DNA from: Stratiolaelaps scimitus
Lineage: Eukaryota; Arthropoda; Arachnida; Mesostigmata; Laelapidae
Direction: 5' to 3'
NCBI GenBank assembly: GCA_019614645.1
Contig: JABWDB010000013.1
Location: 2,153,501-2,217,500, forward strand
Length of the DNA stretch: 64,000 nt
Positions 1-11,842 of the stretch are shown in pieces. Each line of letters begins with the position of its first letter. The first letter of the stretch is position 1. The position numbers were made by a program, and so were the translations under genes. Below the pieces are notes generated by a model that saw only the letters and a program-made list of their open reading frames with translations, did no database searches and was not told where the DNA came from.

Positions 1-134
1 GCACTCCGTTGTCAGCACTGTTTCGTATTCAGCCGGCTGAACGAGAGATCGCCGGTGATGGCAGAGTTGCCGTAGTAGCGGCAAAGGCGGCGGCGGTGGT
101 GGTGGCGTCGACGATAGAGCTACCGATTGCCTGA

Positions 135-173
135 TTGTTGTTGTTGCTGTTGCTGCTGCTGCTGCTGCTGCTG
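135..173. repeat. (TTG)n(CTG)n microsatellite
   Basis: TTG units pass into about seven CTG units. Open frames across it read as poly-Q or poly-L and are not evidence of coding. Confidence 0.95.
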
Positions 174-558
174 TCGTAGTTGCTGCTCGTTTTGTTGAAT
201 GCCGACATGTCCCGGTAAAATATCCCAACGTGGTCGACAATGTGATTGCTCGGCGTCGCTGTGTATGTGAGGGAAGATCCGAAACGTCTGATCAACGCTG
301 ATCCACGTCTCCCCCGATTTTCTGTCACCCGACGAAGACAACATTCGAGTGAAATCGCATCGCTCTTTTTATCACCTCGTAAACATCCTGCTCGCCCGCT
401 ACCACCACTTTGTGGTATCAATGCTTTCCCGATACTTTCCTATTTTCGATTGAAAAACAGACAACAACCTCTCCTCACCGAGCGACCAGCACGAGCAGCG
501 GCAGCGGCGGCGAATCGATGGACGTAGATGAATCTTGTCCAAATGCATACATGCCAGG

Positions 559-578
559 ATATATATATATATATATAT
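559..578. repeat. (TA)n microsatellite
   Basis: Ten AT units. Confidence 0.95.
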
Positions 579-1056
579 GCAGTGTATAAACATATATCGT
601 GTGTACAAGTTGCATAGTATAGTAGGTACGATATATTAGATGTATTGGAGGAACATGGTGTTGTTGCTCCTGACTTCGCTCATTGCACCGTTTTGATTCT
701 ATGCAAATATCAGACACTCTGACAGGTGGTGGACTCCGAGACAACTCAGGTGAGAACATACGCTATATTCTATGGCACCGATAGAGAGTTCGTCTCCGCT
801 TCGTCAATGAACGCGGTCTCCGCGCAGCAGTTTTGCGAACAGTGGAATCACTGTCATACCAAGTGGGGGAATATGTGGGCAAACGAACAGTTGCGACTGA
901 GATTGAGGTTGTTGAACTTTGCACGTGCAAACGAATCTACCAAGCTTGCTGTACGGTGTCCGTAAATTGTCAAATTGGACAAATTTGTGGAATAGCCGTC
1001 ATGCAGATGCGAGATGACACCGCCCTCGATTCTCATACGTGTATGTTGAACGGTAT

Positions 1057-1105
1057 TTATATATATATATATATATACATACATACATACATATACACAC
1101 ATATA
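1057..1105. repeat. Compound (TA)n(CATA)n microsatellite
   Basis: TA run passing into ACAT tetranucleotides and then a CA/TA mixture. Confidence 0.93.
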
Positions 1106-1183
1106 ATAGCATGCATGTGTTAGCCGTTCCTCCTTTTGTTCGATGTTACGTTTACTATTCTTATTACTGACATCTAAACCACC

Positions 1184-1206
1184 TATATATATATATATAT
1201 ATATAT
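1184..1206. repeat. (TA)n microsatellite
   Basis: Uninterrupted alternating TA, 23 bp. Confidence 0.95.
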
Positions 1207-2220
1207 GAGATATATGTATAATGATGCCTGTCGAGGTACCGCAATGATTATAATAATCATCAGAATATGATTATGACGTCATTTCCCTATATGCAAACTC
1301 GCATGTAACGCGAAATCGCGAGGGTGTAAGCGAGAAATGAAGAGAGAGTGAGAGAGATGCAGCGAGCAGCGGCAACTCACAGGCGCCGCTGAAAAATGGC
1401 CTTGTCATAATATGTAGCTGGACAGCTATCAAGGTAGGCCAGCTAAGCTTGTTTCGGGTGACGCGACCACATTCGCATGACGTTGTTGCCATGAGAGAGA
1501 TGTGTGTATTATATATTCATATGTATTTATGTGTATGCGTGTGTGTATCTGGATTTCGTTTTCCGCCAAATGGCCAGCGCCGATCGTTAGCGCTAGTGCG
1601 ATGAACCGAAGCACCGGCCGATCAATCAATCTCTACAATTCGCCTCGTCATCGTCAACAGCCGATATGAGTTTCTACCTCGCCTTCGTCCTCTGTTGTTG
1701 TTGCTGTTGTGATTATTATTATCATCATCACTGTTTGCATATACATTTGTGTTTGCATTCGTGAAGGCGAGCCTGGGAAACTGATCATCTCAGCATCGGT
1801 CCACACGATCGCTAACACGCGCATCAACATCATCGTGCATCACAGCATCATAGTGCACTACTCCTAGTGTAGATGTTCCTCAAGGAGGGCGCATTGGCGT
1901 GGAATTGAATACGCCGTACTGTTACTAATAACAAGAAGGGCTTTTTCGACCAACAATCCAACCAACGAACGTCAAGCAACGATTTTAGCGAGTCGCAGAT
2001 CCTCTATTTCTGCTATACCGATCCAAATCGCTGTGGTTGTTGTCTGCGCGACGCTTGTTTCTTTTGGTATATTTCGAAGTCGTCGTTTTTCCGCCCTTAT
2101 TTCATTATTTTATTTTTTTTATTTAATATTCGTTTTGATTCCACGTTCCTGCTCGCCGTGTCGACCCTGGATAATAGGTATACCGTATCGTGCATATTTA
2201 TGTATACATAAAAATAATGT

Positions 2221-2237
2221 ATATATATATATATATA
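2221..2237. repeat. (TA)n microsatellite
   Basis: Uninterrupted alternating TA. Confidence 0.93.
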
Positions 2238-2415
2238 GAGGCGGGCATCTTTTTTTCCCTATTCGATATGTGCGTGTGTTGCTGGCTTCTCTCGCTGCCC
2301 TGGTGGACCGATGTTGATCGTTGTCGTTGTATTAGAATGTAGTTGTTGTAGTTCTTCGGAGACGAAGCGTTCATTGAACGTTCACTGGCAACGGCGGCAG
2401 CGGTAGCAATAGGCT

Positions 2416-2427
2416 GGGGGGGGGGGG
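2416..2427. repeat. G12 homopolymer
   Basis: Twelve consecutive G on the plus strand. Confidence 0.95.
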
Positions 2428-2784
2428 CTGGCGCTGTTGCCCAGCAAAATTAACGAGCGAATTAATTCAGTGCACATTCGAGCTCTGTTTTCATAAAGTA
2501 CTTTTCTGTGTGTTTGCGAGTGAGTGAGTCTATATGTCTGGGCGTATGTTAGGAGTGAATAAGATTCGATACAGCATTATAATATTACCACACCAGCAAA
2601 ATAGCCAGCGCTGTTGCTGCCGTAACAACAGCAACAATGCGTATACGGTGGTATACCGGCAATAGCCGGCCAGCGAAACAGGTATTGATATAGCATTAAA
2701 TGAACGGGGCACATCGAGCGGCGGCGGTGGCGGCGGCTGAAACGTGTGTCCACCTCAGGGAGTGTCAACGAGTGGCCACAAATG

Positions 2785-2804
2785 ATCGCTCGCTCGCTCG
2801 CTCG
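2785..2804. repeat. (CGCT)n tetranucleotide repeat
   Basis: About five CGCT units. Confidence 0.9.
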
Positions 2805-3087
2805 TACGAGACGCGCCGCCTCGGTGACTGAGGATCAGTCACCAACACCGAACATCGACAGGCAGCAGTCGGACACAGATGAGACAGCAGAGGATGCACG
2901 AGGCTGGATAGAGCTCGAAGCCGACGAACGCGAACGACAACAACACAACACCCATCAAGTGCTGATCGTCTCTCTATCTCTTTCTATCTCTCTCGAGAAA
3001 AGATGGACGCCGCATCTCATCTTGTGGCGAGAGATACAGAAAAGAGGGAGAGAAAAGACAACGAACGTCTCTTGAGTTCACCGGCCA

Positions 3088-3174
3088 TCTCTCTCTCTCT
3101 CTCTCTCTCATTATGTATACATATCATATCATATATATATATATATGTATTCGCTTTTGTGTGTGTGTGTGTGT
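3088..3174. repeat. Compound (TC)n, (TA)n, (GT)n cluster
   Basis: TC at 3088-3109, TA at 3131-3146 and GT at 3159-3174, three dinucleotide arrays within 90 bp. Confidence 0.93.
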
Positions 3175-3680
3175 GCTTTAAATGGCCTGACGACTCTTTC
3201 TTTCCATGCAATGAACGACCACTGCTGCTGGGCGCAGTTATTGCCGTTGATCCTCGAACGGCGGCGGCGGCGGCGATAGTTGCAACTGCGGCTGACGGTG
3301 GCTCCAATGCGTCGGCACCCGCTGCCGGTTTGGCCATCTCAGATATCGCCTGGAAGGTACGCCCTCGACCTCCTGCTGCGTGATGCGATGACGGTACCGG
3401 ACGCTCTGCTGGACGCTCTGCTAAGATCACCACTAGCGACGGCAGCAACACTGCCATCGCCGATCATCTAACGACAACGAGCAAATTGGCCATTCGCGCT
3501 GCCGCCAATGGACCCCGAAATCCGCCACATTGGGCGCAACGCATCGATCGCGACTCTCCTTCGCCGCCGCCGTCGCTGCTGAGCCAGGGGAAGAAGCGCT
3601 GCTGCTGCTGCTGTTGTGGCTATATGTTTGCCTGTTCTCTAGGCGACTATGCGACAATGTAATGTGGCATTGTAGTATTA

Positions 3681-3735
3681 TTGTTGTTGTTGTTGTTGTT
3701 GCTGCTGCTGCTGCTGTTGTTGTTGTTGTTGTTGT
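3681..3735. repeat. (TTG)n(CTG)n(TTG)n microsatellite
   Basis: 55 bp of TTG/CTG units. It yields the long poly-Q (minus) and poly-L (plus) shadow frames seen here. Confidence 0.95.
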
Positions 3736-3984
3736 CTTCGCGAGCGGCAAACGGAGAACTCCGGACAGTCCTCAGTCGGGCTCGTTTTCCAGCACAGAAA
3801 GAGATCAGTTCGTTGCGCGTTGCGCACATTGCCCGGCTGTCGGCCATCACCATCGCCGTCGCCACCAGCAGCAGTGCCACAAACCAAGAGCCGAAGCCAT
3901 TTTGGTGAATTGCTGTTCTTCGTTTATCTTCGTCTGCTGTGGCCGCTTCTGCCGTTCGGGTGGGCGTAGGGCGATGCCTTCCTG

Positions 3985-4010
3985 ATATATATACATATAT
4001 ATATATATAT
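3985..4010. repeat. (TA)n microsatellite with one C interruption
   Basis: Alternating TA interrupted once by C. Confidence 0.92.
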
Positions 4011-4077
4011 TTGTACATAGAAGGAAGGGAGACTGGTGGCGTTGTATGGAGGTCCTTCAATGGTCTCCTTCACACTA

Positions 4078-4101
4078 CTGCTGCTGCTGTTGTTGTTGTT
4101 A
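4078..4101. repeat. (CTG)n(TTG)n microsatellite
   Basis: Four CTG units then TTG units. Confidence 0.92.
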
Positions 4102-4214
4102 TTTAAATATATTCGCTGCTATCGGTTGCTAATGGCAGTAGTGTGATGTTCGGTGGCCACCGATCTCATGCTCCCATGTGGTACTGCTCGTCGCATGTGT
4201 TCGGCAGCTGTCTG

Positions 4215-4239
4215 TATATATATATATATATATATATAT
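4215..4239. repeat. (TA)n microsatellite
   Basis: Uninterrupted alternating TA, 25 bp. Confidence 0.95.
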
Positions 4240-5035
4240 TTAAGCGTGTGTGTATGTGTACTTCATAGTGATGGATACTGGACTTGTAATTGTATTTCTG
4301 TTCGCCGACTCACCCCATCTTTTTCCCTCGTGTTATTTCTCTGTTCATTCGTTTTCTTTCTTTCTTTCTCTATTTATTTATTTCGTTGTTTCGTTCGCCT
4401 TTGCTCTGCTGACTTCAGTCAGTGACTGAGCGGGTTCGTTCGTCAGCTGACGCGGTCATCCACTTCGAGCGGAGCTGCGGCCCGCTCGAAACTTATGGTC
4501 ATTTCTGACTTACAGAAGTAGTTCTGCTTCGTGCGGCAACTGCTGCTGCTGCTGCCGATCGGTGGTGTGTACTCATCAGCGAGGCCGCATTCGATATGGT
4601 TTCAATTTGAAGATCAGGTTGCGCGATATTGGAAGATACTTCCGTTGGCGTTAGTATACCCAAAACAGTTTTGCTGGCCTCCATATACTTTTCCTCAGGC
4701 ATTAAAAGGTCTTTCAGTCGCTTTATGTATATATATATATGTTTTGAGTATCTGGAAAATCTTGAGACGATGACAAATAGTGCGATTTGCCTAGTGAAAA
4801 GTGTTGCCACACATAGGATGGATCTTGTCGAGACGTATTGTTCTTGGAATAAACAAGGAGATCTTACTGAGTACGGGAGGGCCACTCACTGACTATCAAG
4901 GCACTTCAATGAACAGCAGCGACCTATCTAGTGGGGACATTATTATCCATTGTGGAACTCTGTGTTCACCCTGGAGGTGTTTTTTCTTGAGTCTTGGTGT
5001 GGAACTGCATTTACACCTTTCCAAACCGCATGTGT

Positions 5036-5107
5036 CCTCCGGGATTCGAACCGTACACCCTAGGGTTCCAATGGCTCCTACGGCGCTGCTCCTAAGCCGT
5101 CCCGCCT
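5036..5107 (-). repeat. tRNA-related (SINE-like) fragment
   Basis: Read on the minus strand, a B-box-like GGTTCGAATCC (5042-5052) follows an A-box-like CGGCTTAGGAGC (near 5090-5101) at about the spacing of a tRNA gene. A 4-bp D-stem-like CGGC/GCCG is visible. The T-stem and acceptor stem do not pair, so a working tRNA is unlikely. A degenerate tRNA-derived SINE head or tRNA pseudogene is the better reading, though chance cannot be excluded. Confidence 0.3.
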
Positions 5108-5648
5108 GACGGTTTCCACTGTGTAATCGGTGTCAACATATACTGTCCATATTTTCGTTGCTGTCACCGCACGCGCTCGCTGAGGACCAGTAACTCGCAG
5201 AGTGGGTACGCGAACCCAGGCCATTTTGTGAGAATCAATCAACTGCCGTCGGAGTTAGTTATCATAAGTTAGGATTAAAATATGACCGAACACAGTGTGG
5301 CGCCGAGCAATGTTGTCAGAGTGGCCTGCCCTCGCGTTCTGCTCGTCCGGCCGCGTCATGTTTTCCACAGAAATTCCACGCCATAAAATTGCTCATTCGA
5401 CCACAAATCTACGGAGAGCCATACGCAGACCCAAACACTTACAACACAAGAACCATACGTATAGCGACCCGCCGTATATATATGTATACAATATAGATAG
5501 CATCGCGCATCGCCACTAACAAGAGCGGAATGCGGAACTCGTTAGTGCAACAGGGCGCCCACCGCGAAGAGGGGTATCATCATTCTGCCTTTTCACACAA
5601 CGCTACGCTCCTGAGGCCCGCTCTGTATTCGACCGCTCATCAGCGTCA

Positions 5649-5720
5649 CCAACAACAGCAACAACAATAACAACAACAGCAACAGAAGAAGATAACTAAG
5701 AGAGCGAGAGAGAGAGAGAA
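5649..5720. repeat. (CAA/CAG)n followed by (GA)n
   Basis: CAA, CAG and CAAT units to about 5688, then GA from about 5701. Confidence 0.88.
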
Positions 5721-6255
5721 AGAGCTTTGCGTTGAGCCAATTTTTGCCACTGCGGTGGTAACGAGGCAGATGAGGATGATAAGTGTCAACTGTGCCGCCA
5801 CCGCCGCCGCCAACCAACCACAGTTAGCCCTGCCGCTGTTTCTGCTGCTGCTGCTGCTGTTGGAGATCGATGTCGGTGTCGAATCGACCACCAACAAACA
5901 CTGCCATCGGCCGATTGCTCGATCGACCATCCTGCTCAATAGGATTCTTCTGCTCGGCAGCCAGCGGCGGAATCGCCGGTGAGAAGCAGCTCCAAGCGCC
6001 TGCCGTTGGCCTGCGCAATCCTGCCACGTTCAATCTGCCTGTTCAATCTATCCGATCGTCGTCATCGTTGGCGTCGTCGTCGTCACAAGATCAAGGACCT
6101 CATTTCGTCCATACATTTGTATCTGTGCTATTAATATGTCACCTGTCAGTTGCGACAACAACAGTTGTCAGACGCTCAGCCGCAGCTTGTTCATTCGTTC
6201 GTTAGTTAACAACCACCCACCCCTATGTACCCTCCAAGAACAGGAGTTAGAAGTA

Positions 6256-6357
6256 GTAATAATAATAATAATGTTATTTCCATTATTAATAATAATAATA
6301 ACAATAATGTCAATGCGTTTTCTGTTGTCATCATTTGTTATTATTATTATTATTATT
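6256..6357. repeat. Facing (AAT)n and (ATT)n arrays
   Basis: AAT units at 6256-6309 (broken by a GTTATTTCC stretch) and ATT units at 6338-6357. They are complementary and inverted, so they could fold together. Confidence 0.9.
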
Positions 6358-6803
6358 GTGTATATGTATTGTCTTCGCCTACGTACGTACATTATCGCAA
6401 CTCTTATGCCACTGTGTTATGTAAGTGCCACTCGACACACAATTGATCCGTGTGAAATACGCTGACGAAATGGGCAACGTGGCAGTGAAGTCGTTATCGC
6501 GTTACACTGCACCAGTCAATGATTTCTCTGTGGACGCGCACACATCGAACGAGTATCCGAGCTCACCTGCTGCTGCTGCTGGACCTGTTGTTTTTGCGAT
6601 CCAATTCGAAGTAATTGTCTTGACGTCGTTCACGTGTGCTTTGTATCTGGGTGTCTCTGTGAGATTGTTCGTGTTGTGTCAACAGGGGCAGTAGCGCACC
6701 GCAGCTACTTCTGGGTTTTGTCCTTCTTGACGGTTGCACGTGCGCATTACGCGAACGAAGCAATGAGTAATAAATAGTAGCAGCAGTAGTAGTATGCATA
6801 CAT

Positions 6804-6832
6804 ACACACACACACACACATATATATATATA
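6804..6832. repeat. (CA)n(TA)n microsatellite
   Basis: CA run passing directly into TA. Confidence 0.94.
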
Positions 6833-6977
6833 TTACTAATACTAGCGGGGCCCAAGGGCAGGCGCCGCAATTTCAGGTTTCGTGTGACAGCCTCCAACCC
6901 CCCACCCCATCTTTCATCCCCCCACGGGGTAGTAACACTTCTTCCACTCACTCATTCACAGATACACGCCTATATCC

Positions 6978-6996
6978 ATATATATATATATATATA
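6978..6996. repeat. (TA)n microsatellite
   Basis: Uninterrupted alternating TA. Confidence 0.93.
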
Positions 6997-7288
6997 CATA
7001 CATCATGATATTATTGCATGGATTTCGCTTTGTCCTTCTTTGCTATAACTCAACGCACATTACTTATTATCATTATTATTACTATTCGCTGTATAAGAAA
7101 ATACGTGCCTATGTCATATACTGTATGTGTATCGCACTTTTCTGTCGTCCTCTCGACGATGTCGACGATGATATTTCGTTTCCAGATTCGTCCTCTGCCC
7201 TCCTGCTACACGCCTCCCTACGCCACCGATCTATCCCATTCAGTTCAATTCAATTCAGACGCCAACCGGCAACCACAGCAGCTGTTCT

Positions 7289-7311
7289 CGTTGTTGTTGT
7301 TGCTGTTGTTG
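7289..7311. repeat. (TTG)n microsatellite
   Basis: TTG units with one CTG. Confidence 0.9.
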
Positions 7312-7657
7312 GTTGGTCACCCACTTTTTAATTTGTTTGCGGGTTCGGCTAATGGCTGCACCAACCAGCCGCATCCGCAGTCGGTGGTCAGTGAGTTCGA
7401 GCGGCGTATTTCGTTCGGTTGCCTTGTCAGGGGGGCGGTGTCCTGACGTTCACGTCGTGAAATCCATTCTCAGTAGCTGCGAAATCCCGCAGCAGCAACA
7501 ACAGAGCCCGCAATTCCGGCCACAGCAGCAAAGGTAACACACGAGAGGCGGCGAGCGACCAATAGTTCGTTGTCGTCGTCGTCGTCATCAGCTTCGAGTC
7601 GGCGCAATCAGATGAACAAACAAATGAACAGCTGACCTCCGATTTCTGGTTGAGACG

Positions 7658-7671
7658 CCCCCCCCCCCCCC
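7658..7671. repeat. C14 homopolymer
   Basis: Fourteen consecutive C on the plus strand. Confidence 0.95.
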
Positions 7672-7798
7672 ACTGCCATCGTCATGTTACCACTATGCGC
7701 AATGTGCCCTGTCTGTAGATTATATACGCGTTTGATTGGTTGGCATTGGTCTATCAGCGTATGTGTGAGTAAATGTGTCTCTTACTGGTCTGTGCATG

Positions 7799-7822
7799 TT
7801 TGTGTGTGTGTTGTGTGTGTGT
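7799..7822. repeat. (GT)n microsatellite
   Basis: GT run with one extra T. Confidence 0.92.
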
Positions 7823-8186
7823 ACGCATAGTAACAAGTGAAGTATGCGACTTCGTGAGGCTCGACCACTTCGGCTGACTCGTTCATGCCTCCACGGCAGC
7901 TCCTGCTCGACATATTGATCTATCTATGTATCCATCTATGCATGTGTCTATCTATGAGATCTAGCCATTTTGGGCGGTACTGCTGCTTGTGGTGACTTTG
8001 GTGACTGTGGTGGTAGCGGTGGCTGTAATGCCACTGCTGGTGATTCTGTTGCTGCTAAGCTGCCGACGCTCGTAGTGGCGGGCAACGGTAGCTGCTTGCT
8101 GCTAATTGCTCCTCCGACATCTCTCGTTGCGTCTGTCCGTCTGACGATTGGCTCTGTTGAGCGGCTACTTAGCTACGGTACCGAAG

Positions 8187-8212
8187 CAGCAGCAGCCGCC
8201 GCAGCAGCAGTA
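8187..8212. repeat. (CAG)n/(CCG)n microsatellite
   Basis: CAG units interrupted by two CCG units. Confidence 0.9.
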
Positions 8213-8279
8213 ACTGTTGCAGTTGACTGATTCTATGGTTGTGTCCGTGTACCCAACGTGGCCGCCGCTTTCTCCCTGT

Positions 8280-8283
<4 letters not shown>

Positions 8284-8322
<39 letters not shown>

Positions 8323-8330
8323 GTCTGTCT
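8284..8330. repeat. (CT)n microsatellite
   Basis: About 30 bp of pure CT, then CT/GTCT units. A pure polypyrimidine tract. Confidence 0.95.
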
Positions 8331-8596
8331 TTGGCGGTGTCTGTGTCACTGGGTTGTACCGGAGCAGGCTGGGACGGGCCCGGCCGGGCCGGACAGGAGA
8401 TGTGTGACGTTCCGCGTTGTCTTTGCTGTTGTCATTGTCGGCTTCGTAGTTGCCGATGTCAGCCGTCACCGCCGTGTCTCCGGCGGGAACAGTTTTTTGC
8501 AGACTGAAAAGTCGTCGTCGCCGCCGCCGTCGCCGCCGCTGGCGTCAACGATTTTCGTCGTTCGCTCTCCCGGCGCCGGCTAACGGCATCCCCTAT

Positions 8597-8626
8597 TTGT
8601 TGCTGTTGCTGCTGCTGCTGTTGCTG
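8597..8626. repeat. (TTG/CTG)n microsatellite
   Basis: Mixed TTG and CTG units, 30 bp. Confidence 0.92.
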
Positions 8627-8834
8627 TCGCTCTCCGTCGTTCAACGAAATAATCGCACAAGCCGAAAGCAGAGCCAAAAAGTCGTTTCGAAGCGGTGGAG
8701 TCAGACAACGAAGGTAGCGATGAGGTTGATGACGGAGCCGGACAATGACGGTACGGTTCGTTCGGCCGGGAAAATACGACCGGTCGAGTCAGTCAGAGAA
8801 CACCGTTTCCAAGTCTATTTTTATTTTCTTAAGT

Positions 8835-8835
8835 G

Positions 8836-8875
<40 letters not shown>
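8835..8875. repeat. (TA)n(GT)n microsatellite
   Basis: 26 bp TA passing into about 15 bp GT. Confidence 0.95.
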
Positions 8876-9451
8876 GGCGTCTCTATGTAGCTATGGTTTT
8901 TTTTATGTTTTTTCTGAGCATCTGTAACTCGCCATTACTGTTACAGGTCCTTTATCGCATAGACTTTTTGGTAGCCACCTGCGCGAGGGGAGTATTGAAC
9001 TTGTGTATTTAGGTGGCCAAATGCAGCCATTACAGCAGGCACCGTGACATGTTCCCATAGAAATAGCCTGAGCACCATTTCTATATACAACTGAATGAAT
9101 ATGACTGACGAGCTGTCGTATATTTCAATAGGTATACATCGAATCTAATTAGAGAATACGGGGAAAATTGTACGTGTCATGTCCCTAATAGTTTTCCATA
9201 TATAATCATATTAAATTTGCTTAGCACCATTATGGTTGTTGGTATTTTCGCAACTTTGGTGTTGGCCGGCAAGACAATAGCTTTACTCTGTGACAACACT
9301 AAATAGAGATACGGATATCGAGGATGGACATCACTCGGACGGACGATACTCCGAACGAGCGCTGAATGAGTTGATGATGGATATTGATGACAACAGCGGA
9401 GCTGGCCACCTCTCGATACGGACTGAACAGGCGCCAACCGTGCGAGATTAT

Positions 9452-9469
9452 CTATATATATATATATAT
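9452..9469. repeat. (TA)n microsatellite
   Basis: Uninterrupted alternating TA. Confidence 0.92.
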
Positions 9470-9986
9470 TGCTGATATTTCATCGTTGAGCGACCACTCA
9501 TAAGAGCAGAAAATAAGCAATATTGCTCCTGCTGCTATGGCGAGATTGTCACTTCTCTATATGGGCTTTTTCCTCTCGTTCCCGATATGCGTCGCAAGCA
9601 GCCGCTGATGTTGGTCGGCGCAGCGTTACCACCGCCACAATGTAACCGCGACAAGGCCGCGTAAATGCAAACCCGTACATCAACGTGTGAACTGACGACC
9701 GGATATCGCTCTTCAGCCATTTCGATGTCAACTGCTCAAATGCACTTCAAGCAAAACAGCAACAAAGGCAGGGGCAGCCGCAAAGGTCGACGTAGCAAAA
9801 CGGAAAGCGCGAAGCAGCAGTTGCTTTTGCTGCCGTTTGCCGCTGTAGTCGCTGGAATGAAATCAGCCTACACGAGCACTGTGGCTGATGGTGCGCAATG
9901 TGAGTTGTCGCGACCGTGCATGAGCGAGTTGTATATGAAGTGATTGCTGCCGCTGTGGCCTGTTGTTGTTATCATGATAGTCAGAG

Positions 9987-10023
9987 ACAGCAGCAGCAGC
10001 AGCAGCAGTAGCAGCAGCAGCAG
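9987..10023. repeat. (CAG)n microsatellite with one TAG
   Basis: About twelve CAG units interrupted once by TAG. Confidence 0.95.
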
Positions 10024-10204
10024 TGGCGATGTCGGAGCCAGCCAAAAGCGGGCCAGCCCGAGGGCAGATGAGTGGATCTTCGTCAAAAGCTCCGCTCGAA
10101 CCCAACCTGCCGTTGCTGCTTCCCCCCATTAGATCCTTCTTCATTTGACCACTGCTTAGAAGAAGAACAAGAATGAAAGCAACGACGAAGAGAGATAAGC
10201 CAGT

Positions 10205-10346
10205 ACTGTTACCACCACCACCGCCGCAGCCGCCGCCGCCGCCGCCTCTGAGACAATCTGACGTTGATCGGAAACGATGGCCGGTGGCCCGATCAACAGG
10301 CCCGGAGCAAGGTAGTAGCGGCGGCGGCGGTGGTGGTAGTGGTGGT
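10205..10346. repeat. (CCA/CCG)n and (GGC/GGT)n arrays
   Basis: C-rich triplets at about 10208-10246 and G-rich triplets at about 10315-10346, in opposite orientation and thus able to pair. Confidence 0.85.
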
Positions 10347-10494
10347 TGTGGCCAAACTGAACGTTCGTCTCCGAGTCAGTAGCAACGTTCGGCCGTGTTT
10401 TCGCATTCTTAGTTGAAGAGGGAGAGCAAATAGGAACAGACGGGGAACGGAACTAAGCTGCTCTATCATCGAGGGGCACGCGTATGAATTATTC

Positions 10495-10533
10495 GATAAT
10501 AATAATAATTATAATTATAATATAATATAATAT
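10495..10533. repeat. (AAT)n / (AATAT)n AT-rich array
   Basis: AAT units then ATAATTATAATATAAT-type pentamers. Confidence 0.88.
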
Positions 10534-10787
10534 CAATCGACACTTTGTCGTCGTTGTCATCAACATCATCGTCATCATCGATATCTGCCATGACGATGAT
10601 GATCGCTGTATAGCCCCGCAGTGATGCACAGTTGGTTTAATTGTAGCGGTTAATCTCGCCATAGCTGACCGCCATCGTTCGAACGACCACCGGCCAGTGT
10701 GAAATTTGATTTGATACCACCGTTCGTATAACGCCAATGGCAAACGCTGGGAGTGCGCGAATACGCGCTGCTGCCGAATGACTCACC

Positions 10788-10816
10788 TGCTGCTGTTGCT
10801 GCTGCTGCTGCTGCTG
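10788..10816. repeat. (CTG)n microsatellite
   Basis: CTG units with one TTG. Confidence 0.93.
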
Positions 10817-11524
10817 ATAAAAAAAGCACACCCGGCTACGGTTTATACCATAGACGTGTATATGCGAAGGAGAGGATCCGGTGCACAGGATCCGGTGGCA
10901 TCGAGCAGAATCAGACGATGGTGATGATTATGACGAAGACTGTTCGTCCCTCGTGGCTTTCGTTCGATTCGTGGCAAATTCCGTCTTGATATTTCTCATC
11001 AGCGTCGTCGAAGTCCGTCATCATAGTCTATGACTCTACGGGGTCTTGGCCAGCTTTGCCGATCCGGCCAGCGTTGCCATATGGACAGCGGCCGGGGGAT
11101 ATTCCAGCGGAGCGGCGCAGTGTAGTCGACAAGACTACACCGTCATCGTTCTGTCAGCGCGCTGACTTGAACGCTACATCAGTTGTGGACGATACGTCCG
11201 AACTGCAAACACACGGCAAGCAGCTAGACGGAAAGGCTGATCTTGACTCCTGTCAGATACCGTCGTCCAAGTGGGGAATGTCCACGTTGACACTAAATGC
11301 CGATGATGACAATAATGCCTAGATGATATAAATAATGAAGATGAAACATGCTATGGCGTAGTGTTCAATGCGCTGAAGATCAGCTGAAGTTCATGCTCAA
11401 AACGAGTGATATGAGAAATCTGGCAAAGGTGATCTCAGCATCATCTGCTTATGAAGAAGATATCCTGCGGTTTCGATATCCGAGAACGAGAGAAGGTCGA
11501 AAACAAGACGCAATAGACCTTATT

Positions 11525-11609
11525 TTTCCTGTTATGTGGCAGGCCTAGAACCCTTAGGTGGTCACGAAGGGGACACCCAGAAGTTCTAGGCCTGTCACAT
11601 AACAGGAAA
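11525..11609. repeat. Inverted repeat, 27-bp arms, 31-nt loop
   Basis: The arm at 11525-11551 and the reverse complement of 11583-11609 match at 26 of 27 positions; the shared core includes AGGCCTAGAAC. As RNA the odd position would be a wobble pair. The structure could be a foldback repeat or a hairpin transcript. No gene is recognised across it. Confidence 0.85.
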
Positions 11610-11689
11610 TCTGTTAGTGGGCAACAAGAATCTCTCCAGATCAAGAAAGATGATGGAGAAATCCAAATATTCCCCAAATCGTCTAGTAA

Positions 11690-11842
11690 CAGGATTCAAA
11701 CCCAAGCCGTTTGTCGCTCAAAACATCTATCAGTACTTATCCACATCGTATTTAGACGAGAAAATGTCTGGGAGAAAATCTACGGTTCGCTGAGGCCACA
11801 GCGGGACCCGAACCTTCGATGTCGGGTATACCGCACTACCAC
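11690..11842 (-). repeat. tRNA-related (SINE-like) cluster with two B-box-like motifs
   Basis: On the minus strand, 11803-11814 reads as GGTTCGGGTCCC after an A-box-like TGGTAGTGCGG (11831-11841). A second B-box-like GGTTTGAATCC lies at 11692-11702. The A-to-B spacing in the first unit is shorter than in a tRNA, so this would be a decayed or rearranged SINE, not a tRNA gene. Evidence is limited to the promoter-box resemblance. Confidence 0.25.

Noticed and set aside
3647..4060. Poly-Q and poly-N frames
   Set aside because: They are explained fully by the TTG/CTG array at 3681-3735.
5036..5107. Functional tRNA gene
   Set aside because: The acceptor and T stems do not pair on either strand.
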